Assembly: GCA_000727475.1 (NCBI GenBank)
Contig: KL647316.1
Location: forward strand, 187,623 to 251,622
Length of the DNA stretch: 64,000 bases
Source of the DNA: Sarcocystis neurona
Lineage: Eukaryota > Apicomplexa > Conoidasida > Eucoccidiorida > Sarcocystidae
Direction of reading: 5' to 3'
Position 1 is the first letter of the stretch. The number at the start of each line of letters is the position of its first letter. The position numbers and the translations under genes are program-made. Positions 57,701 to 64,000 of the stretch are shown here, in pieces. Under the pieces are notes generated by a model that did not search any database, had not been told where the DNA came from, and was given only the letters and a program-made list of their open reading frames with translations.

Positions 57701-60700
57701 GAAGTGTCCGGAGTGCAACGGCCACGGCGTCAAGGTGGTGGTACGTCCTTTTTCCCGTTTTCTCTCCTCTTTAAAGTGACCGCCAGTTCGACAGTTTTCA
57801 GAGGAGTGGACAAAAAGTCCACGCCACACTCGATAGCAAAAAGGCGTCTTCACACTTGCTGTGGTTTCTGCGTGTCTGCATGCGTGTCCCCGCTTACGAG
57901 AGGAGGGTAGTCCACCAGCTGTCGAAGACATATGGACAGAGAGCGACACGTAATATATAAATGTCACAGTCACCCACGGGGACACGTATGTGTTACAGAG
58001 AGTTCTGTTGTTTTTTGTCTGCTCTCTATATACATACAGAGAGGCACTATATACAGACCTCCACCATCTCTTACTTTCTGTCTCTCTTGCTCGTGTATCT
58101 ACAAATGGACTGCACATGCTTGTCTGGGGGTTGGTGCACGGAAGTCTGGATGTGTGTCTCTGTCTCGGAAATTCACTATGCGGACATATCTACGAAGTGC
58201 GNNNNNNNNNNNNNNNNNNNNNNNNNNNNNNNNNNNNNNNNNNNNNNNNNNNNNNNNNNNNNNNNNNNNNNNNNNNNNNNNNNNNNNNNNNNNNNNNNNN
58301 NNNNNNNNNNNNNNNNNNNNNNNNNNNNNNNNNNNNNNNNNNNNNNNNNNNNNNNNNNNNNNNNNNNNNNNNNNNNNNNNNNNNNNNNNNNNNNNNNNNN
58401 NNNNNNNNNNNNNNNNNNNNNNNNNNNNNNNNNNNNNNNNNNNNNNNNNNNNNNNNNNNNNNNNNNNNNNNNNNNNNNNNNNNNNNNNNNNNNNNNNNNN
58501 NNNNNNNNNNNNNNNNNNNNNNNNNNNNNNNNNNNNNNNNNNNNNNNNNNNNNNNNNNNNNNNNNNNNNNNNNNNNNNNNNNNNNNNNNNNNNNNNNNNN
58601 NNNNNNNNNNNNNNNNNNNNNNNNNNNNNNNNNNNNNNNNNNNNNNNNNNNNNNNNNNNNNNNNNNNNNNNNNNNNNNNNNNNNNNNNNNNNNNNNNNNN
58701 NNNNNNNNNNNNNNNNNNNNNNNNNNNNNNNNNNNNNNNNNNNNNNNNNNNNNNNNNNNNNNNNNNNNNNNNNNNNNNNNNNNNNNNNNNNNNNNNNNNN
58801 NNNNNNNNNNNNNNNNNNNNNNNNNNNNNNNNNNNNNNNNNNNNNNNNNNNNNNNNNNNNNNNNNNNNNNNNNNNNNNNNNNNNNNNNNNNNNNNNNGTG
58901 CGTACTGGCGTAGATTTCTGCTAAGCATATACGCATGTAAACAGTTATGCATACACGTGCATAACTGTATGGATGATGTATTCATCCATATATATGTACG
59001 TACGTATGTGTATGGATCTCTTTGTCAACTAGGGTATGGATAGGCGCAGCCCACTGGACAGGCGTACGTAGAGTACGTATCTACATTTGTGTATATATAT
59101 GTATGTATATCCCTGTGTATATTCATCCATATATATACATATATATGTGTACGTACATATATGGATATCTTCGTCAAGTACGTGCGGGTGTGGATAGCTG
59201 CACATCACTGAACTGGCGTACGGAAAGTACGTAAATGTGTATATACGTATATGTGTGTATGTGTATTCCTGTGAAATCCGTAGGTGTGTCTGTGTGAAGC
59301 CTCTTTTTGAGTAGACACCCCACACGAGCTTGTTTCTTACCTTTGTTACGGACGTCGATATGTGCACGTTCGTGCCTGCGACACGTCAGTGTGTATGTAG
59401 CAGTGGACAAACGCTAGGTAGAGTCACCGTCTGCTGACTGCTGGAGAAAAAAGTGGGAAATAGACTGGAAGGGTCGTCACGTAGTACTGAGAACACACAG
59501 CAATCTGCTCTACGCGACAACGTGTAGGGGGTCATGCCTATATATATTTAGCTGATGTTCTTGGCCTCTGTCTGTTGTAAGTAGGGCTGGCAAGCAGATG
59601 TGGCGCGTGTAGTAAGGTGAGAAGACACACACGTACGGAGAAAGGACCAAGATTCTCCACACGGTAGAGGTGGACTGCCATTTCGGCGCTATAAACGAAA
59701 GGCAGCGCTGCGTATGTATATATATATATGTATACGTAGAGAGAGGAGATGACATGCAGCTGGAATAGTTGGCGTGTGTGTGCTATTGATAGAGCTGACT
59801 AGCACGTGTGTGTCTGTGATAGATGGAAGGTGGGGACATACGTAGAAAAGAGGGCAAACAAAGACTGCTTCGTCTTGATCTACGCTGTTTCTGGCAGCTG
59901 CTGCGGGTCTCTCCTCGTCTTGGAACAGATGGCTGTTGCTGCTTTCTCTTCCGACTTAAAAACGCTGCGGCGTGTCCCCGCCCTGCGGGCTCCACGCGTC
60001 TCCTTTTTTGGGGTGCTGTTGCTTCTTCTTCTGTTTCTGCTCCTGCAGCTGCTTCTTTCGTCTCTGTTGCTGCTGCGTCTCCTTCGTCTGCCCCGCAACT
60101 GCGTCTTCCGTCGCTGCCACCGTTGCGTCTGCGGTTCGTGCCACTGCTGCGTTTTCTGTTTCTGCTGCTGCTGCTTCTTCGTCTGTTGCTGTGGATACTG
60201 CCACTTTTTCTGTTTTCGCTGGGGTGCGGCGGCGCGTCTGTCTCGGCGGCGCGTTTGTTGCTGCTGGTGCGGCAAAGGGGGGAAGGGTCGCTGCGGCTCG
60301 TGCAGTTGCAGGACGTTCTGCTGCTGCTGCTGCTCTCACGCAGTGACCGCGGGTGTTGCTGGGACTGGGCTGCTGTGTGGGGTGTACAGACACGCCAGAT
60401 CGGGCCGATGATTCAACAAACGCAGAGCGTCTGTCCCGCATGCAAAGGGGCGGGCAAGTCAATGGAAGCGAGCAAACGGTGCAAGCCATGTTCCGGTGAG
60501 GAAGTCTTCACAGCATTCTTCTTTTCTTCTTCTTCCGCTATAATTGCCGGTATTTACCGGTGTGTGCATGCAGCCCCTCCTCTGCCCACGTCGTTTCCCC
60601 GTCATTTTTTCCTCTCTTGTTAGTTCGCGTGTGGAAGAGAGAAGCCAGCAGAAACGCAATCGTCATCCGCTCTTGTTCGGATGCACGCGTATGCGTAGAG

Positions 60701-63542
60701 AGAGCGGCGTGTATACAACGCGAGTAGGGAACCAACGGCGGCAGACACACACGACGAAAAAGCTCCCTGTATGTGAACTTTTTTAATCTACGCGTCCGCA
60801 CCTCAGTTCAAGCGACTACAGAAACGCATGTATATTATACGTTTCACTGTATACCTCACTCTCTCCATATGTATGTGTGTGTCTGTCTCGCTCTCTATAT
60901 ATGTGAGGCCACACACACACACACACATACAAACAGGCGCATAGACGTACACGTGTAGGTGCACAGGTGGTGCAGTCGAAGCGGATGTGGGGGCTTCCAC
61001 TTGGAAATGAAGAAAACAGAGGAATGTAGAAGAGGGCCGACTGTGGTGGGCATACGCGAAGAAGTGGATGTGGAAGTTTTCTTCCCAGACACCTTCAAAG
61101 CTGCTGTTTCGACGAGCAGGGCCTCTTACTCTGTGCGAATGGACACCCCCCCCCCCGTCTCCCCTACCGGTCCTTGCATGTTCGTATAAATGTGTATATG
61201 GATTTCTGCATATTTGAAGTACATATATATATATAGTATAAACGTGCACATACTACGCAGACACGTGTACTGGATCTTCATGAAACTGTGTATGCGTAGA
61301 TGCGAATTCTGTGTATACAGATTCACGCACGCAGACACGAGTACTCTTGTATACATATATGTATATGTGTAAGTAGAGCCAGCGCCGTGTGAGACTGTTG
61401 GGCTGAAACGCGGCAGCAGCAGCAGGCCGTTTGAAAGCGCTGGTCACTGCAGCTCACACTCTCCACGTATGTATATGTATGCATCTGTGTGTATGTACGT
61501 ATATGAATGTATGTGTATGTACGTGGATGTATATTTCGGTCTGTGTGCGTACGTATGTATGAAAATGTATCTATGTATATGTCTGTATATGTATGTGCGT
61601 ACGTATGCGTGCATGCATACATGTATCCGTATGCGTAAGTGTATGTGCGTGTGTATGTGTCTATTGTGATGTATGTGTGTGTGTGTGTGTATACGCATCC
61701 ACATCCACACACACATATGTGGAGAAGCGCACCTGCCTCAGGAGGTGGACGCGTGGGTGCGCTTGCTGTTTTTTCGGGGTTCATCGTCAACGGCGTAGGT
61801 GGGTGTCTGGCTAAAGTGGTAGCCCGGGGCGACGTAGGCGACGTCACACATGCGCGAGTGAACTGCGGAGTTTTGTTTGTGGGGACGGGGTGCGCAGGGA
61901 AAGGCGTTGTCAAAGAACGGAAAATTTTGGAGATCTACGTCGACAAGGGAGCGAAGAATCACCAGAAAATCGTCTTCCGAGGCGACGCAGACGAGAGACC
62001 CGGTGAAATTCCCGGGGACGTCGTCTTCGTACTCGAACAGCAGGTGCGCGTCTCTTCTGCGTTCTTCTTTCAGACAGAGCGACTGCGTCTCCGCGACTTC
62101 CCACGTCGCGCGCCCGTTTTGCGACTGCCCGATCTTCTCTTCCGCGTCGCTCTCGGTGGCAGTCCTCTCTTCGTTTCCTCGCTGTTCACACGTGCCTCTT
62201 CACCACCGTCCCGTCGTGGTCGTTTTCGCTTCTTCTTCTCGTGTGCCCCTTCTTCACCCTCCGCTGGTCGTCGCTTTCTTCTTCTTCTCCGTTTGCTTCT
62301 TTCTTCGTTTTCGCCGTGTTGGTGTTTTTGTGCGTCGTGGTCGATTTCTTCGTCTGCTCGCGTTCTTCTTCGTTTCCGTGTTGCGCGTCTGCGTTCTTCG
62401 AAGAGCAGCCGCAAGGCCTCGGCGCGAGACGAACGACGTAGCGCGACCGAAGCTTTCGCCTGTTAAAAAGGATGCGGCCACCTTTGTACGTCAGCGTGAT
62501 GCACGTGTAGAGATAGCTAGTTGGGCGTATGTCGGTACGTATACTTGCTTTCGGTGTAGCTTCTTTACGAATACTTCTTTGCTTTAATACCCAGCCAAAT
62601 GTCTGCCTACACACAGATGATATGCGTGTGCGTATACATATATATATGTAGGTAGAGAGACAGGAACTTCAGAGGAGGCAGAAACCTGTATGTGTGTGCA
62701 TGCACATGCATTCTTGTGTTTCTGTCTGTCTTCTCTGTTAATTCACTATCACGTGCGGATGTGTAGGGGACGCAGAGGTCCTCCGATGCGCACGGGTAGC
62801 TGCCTTGAAGTACCCATGGCGGAAAAAAAGACATGTAGAAATACCCTGCTGTGTGTCACAGGCGCGTTTCCCCCAGCACAGAGATCGAGAGACAGAGAGA
62901 AAGACAGACACATATACACGTACACATACGCGCACACACGCACACGGGGGTGTATGTGTGCGGCCTCCCGTGCCGGGAACTTGTGAGAGAGAGAGGGAGT
63001 AGATAAAGAGGTAGACTCACATACTTTCTGCTGTGGATATACGTGAGTTCGGCAAGCGGGTGCGAGTGAGAAGGCGGATTGCTGTGTGAAGTGCAGTCGT
63101 CGAGCCACGGGAGTCTCTCCGTCGAGCAGAGACGCGTGAGGCGGGTCGCTGCGTTGAGAGAGATAGGAGTGATATGAGAGGAAGAAGAAGGAAGAAAGGA
63201 CGGGCGGCAGCAGGTCACGGTCTCGGGCGTCCGCGTTTCTCGGGGACTGTGGCAGCTGCTGCTTCGCTGCGGTGCCCCCGGGTTGTTTTGTCAACCTTGT
63301 TTGTTGTGATGGTGCGGGCGCTGCGACTGTGCGGCGGTTGCTGCTGCCGTTGTGCTGCTCACGCGTCTTCGCGGGGGGGGGCCCGTGCGGGTGGTCTGTC
63401 TGCGCGCCTTTTGCAGGAGCATCCCGTTTTCAAAAGGAAAAACAACGACTTGTTTATGAACAAGACGATCACGCTGTTGGAGAGCCTCTGTGGCTACCGC
63501 TTTCTGCTGACGCATCTCGATGGCCGCCAGCTGCTGATCAAG
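51799..63542 (+). CDS. DnaJ/HSP40 type I co-chaperone, multi-exon, 3' end outside the window
   Basis: Exons: 51799-51934, 56128-56215, 57410-57740, 60390-60495, 61898-62043, 63417-63542; phases match at every junction, giving 311 codons. The ATG starts MYFAGFPYGDDF, a normal start for this family. A J-domain spans exons 1-3 (FYEALELDKNAS, then KKSYRKLAIKHHPDKGGDP with HPD, then YEVLSDPEKRRMYDEYGEEG). A short Gly/Phe region (DLFFGGG) follows, then four zinc-finger repeats: CQACNGVG, CPECNGHG, CPACKGAG and CKPCSGKG, the last split by an intron. The client-binding domain follows (GAKNHQKIVFRGDADERPGEIPGD, DLFMNKTITLLE). It should deliver unfolded proteins to HSP70 in the cytosol. Missing at the 3' end are roughly the last 100 residues, beyond a GC donor at 63542/63543. 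Confidence in family is high. Confidence 0.93.
51935..56127. other. First DnaJ intron (4.2 kb)
   Basis: It runs from GCAG/GTAATC to a GTGCTGCAG acceptor. It contains TA microsatellites at about 53710-53830 and 54885-54985, a pyrimidine-rich part at about 54100-54850, and a CTG-rich block at 55300-56120 directly before the acceptor. No independent gene was found; open frames in it are repeat shadows. Confidence 0.75.
55300..56120. repeat. CTG-rich tract at the 3' end of DnaJ intron 1
   Basis: Interrupted CTG and TTG triplets on the sense strand continue to within a few bases of the acceptor at 56127. Confidence 0.85.
57220..57400. repeat. CTG-rich tract at the 3' end of DnaJ intron 2
   Basis: GCTGCTG, GTTGCTGC and CCGCTGC words precede the GCGCGCAG acceptor of exon 3 at 57409. 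The upstream reading frame stays open through the intron into exon 3, so a 512-codon frame from 56241 includes the genuine exon only at its end. Confidence 0.8.
58202..58897. other. Assembly gap (696 N)
   Basis: The right flank begins GTGCGTACTGGCGTAGA, resembling ACTGGCGTACGG within the tandem units that follow, so the gap probably lies in the same array. Confidence 0.95.
58988..59271. repeat. Tandem duplication, period about 152 bp, beside the gap
   Basis: CATATATATGT.GTACGTAC, ATGGAT.TC, TTCGTCAA/TTTGTCAA, GGTGTGGATAG/GGTATGGATAG, ACTGGCGTACG/ACAGGCGTACG and CCTGTGTA/CCTGTGAA occur in the same order in two consecutive copies. Confidence 0.8.
60000..60340. repeat. CTG/TTCTGC-rich tract at the 3' end of DnaJ intron 3
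   Basis: CTGCTG and TTCTGTTTC words fill the last 400 bp before the exon at 60390. Open frames on both strands are a consequence of the triplets. Confidence 0.75.
61450..61700. repeat. TATG/GTAC microsatellite field in DnaJ intron 4
   Basis: TGTATGTA and GTACGTATG words recur throughout, ending in an uninterrupted TG run at about 61674-61690. Confidence 0.85.
62044..63416. other. Fifth DnaJ intron
   Basis: It starts with CAG/GTGCGC and ends with TTTTGCAG. A TTC/CTT-rich stretch occupies about 62070-62400, and CTG-rich words lie at about 63250-63360 before the acceptor. No gene was found inside. Confidence 0.75.
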
Positions 63543-63545
63543 GCA
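63542..63545 (+). other. GC 5' splice site of a DnaJ intron
   Basis: The family sequence runs HLDGRQLLIK/R and then diverges from what the genomic frame gives next (a Pro/Ser/Leu-rich run). The junction reads AAG/GCAAGT, a full match to the GC-AG donor consensus in the right phase. Confidence 0.65.
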
Positions 63546-64000
63546 AGTCCGCAGCTTCCCCTCCCCCTGCCTCATCACTCTCTTCTTCCACTACTGGCTC
63601 GTATGGGGTACACCTCCTGCCAACAGCTGCTGCATACGACACGCCCTCCGACGCGAGCGTACCGTGCTGTCTTCTCTCTGTCTGTCTCTCGGTGGCGCTC
63701 GCCGTGTCTGTCTCTCTTGCTCGAGAGACTGCAGCGGCTCTCGGGAAGCGCATGTGAACGCTTGTGTCTGCGACTTGTGTGTAGGGGAATTTGTCACAAA
63801 GCGGGTCACGTCTGTACATCAGTCAGTCCCGCGCCGCGCGCACGTGACGCATTTGTTAATACGACGGAGTGGGGGATGTTGGACGTATGTGGGCGAGACC
63901 CGCACGGAGACACCAGAAGGAGGGCCGGCTGCCGATGTCTACATGCCGTGTAGACACACGTGTCTGCTTCTGCCGCTCGCGTGTGTGTATGCGTATCTAC
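63543..64000. other. Start of the sixth DnaJ intron, to the window end
   Basis: No sequence in this stretch resembles the rest of the DnaJ client-binding domain or its C-terminus, so the next exon should lie beyond 64000. Confidence 0.6.

Larger units (their letters stand above)
57741..60389. other. Third DnaJ intron (2.6 kb) with assembly gap
   Basis: The intron runs from GTG/GTACGT to GTACAG. It includes the gap 58202-58897, a ~150-bp tandem duplication at 58988-59271 and a CTG-rich tract at about 60000-60340. Since exon 3 ends in VKVV and exon 4 resumes TRQIGPMIQQTQ, no coding sequence is missing in the gap. Confidence 0.8.

Noticed and set aside
56241..57779. 512-codon plus-strand frame
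   Set aside because: Only its end (57410-57740) is a DnaJ exon; the rest is intron 2, kept open by stop-poor CTG and pyrimidine tracts.

Overview
The window is nuclear DNA of a coccidian apicomplexan, most probably an Eimeria species or a close relative such as Cyclospora. The basis is (1) very long CAG/CTG trinucleotide tracts coding for poly-Gln/poly-Ala runs or lying in introns, (2) dense TA, TG and GTAC-type microsatellites between and inside genes, (3) small exons separated by 0.2-4 kb introns with GT-AG (twice GC-AG) borders, and (4) two readable genes of apicomplexan type: a plant-like calcium-dependent protein kinase and a type I DnaJ/HSP40. The species was not determined.

Layout: 1-4516 is repeat-rich with no supported gene. 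4517-6100 (minus) is one long exon of an unrecognised proline-rich protein with a six-cysteine C-terminus; an upstream exon may end at 6348. 6349-13557 shows no supported gene and holds a 150-bp tandem duplication. 13558-36605 (minus) is a calcium-dependent protein kinase (CDPK) whose 14 exons from 36409 down to 13558 were reconstructed by hand with matching phases at every junction: N-terminal EF-hands, the kinase domain, then four C-terminal EF-hands. Its reading frame appears to run upstream through a giant Gln/Ala/Ser-rich coding stretch (36605 to about 43370) and perhaps to a first exon at 43640, making a gene of about 30 kb.

43641-51798 is a spacer of different texture, with few microsatellites. 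It contains an inverted repeat of about 170 bp per arm carrying a broken coding fragment, a possible SANT/Myb-like exon, other orphan open frames and a CAG-rich block. 51799-63542 (plus) is a DnaJ/HSP40 gene read in six exons (J-domain, zinc fingers, part of the client-binding domain); its 3' end lies beyond the window. CDPK and DnaJ are divergently transcribed. There are two assembly gaps (25590-25991 and 58202-58897), both in or beside tandem repeats. I saw no tRNA, rRNA, CRISPR array or transposase.

The CDPK is expected to act in calcium signalling and the DnaJ in HSP70-dependent folding; nothing suggests they share a pathway. The most unusual features are the CDPK's huge low-complexity N-terminus, the placement of sense-strand CTG tracts just upstream of 3' splice sites, two GC-AG introns, and the foldback element in the intergenic spacer.
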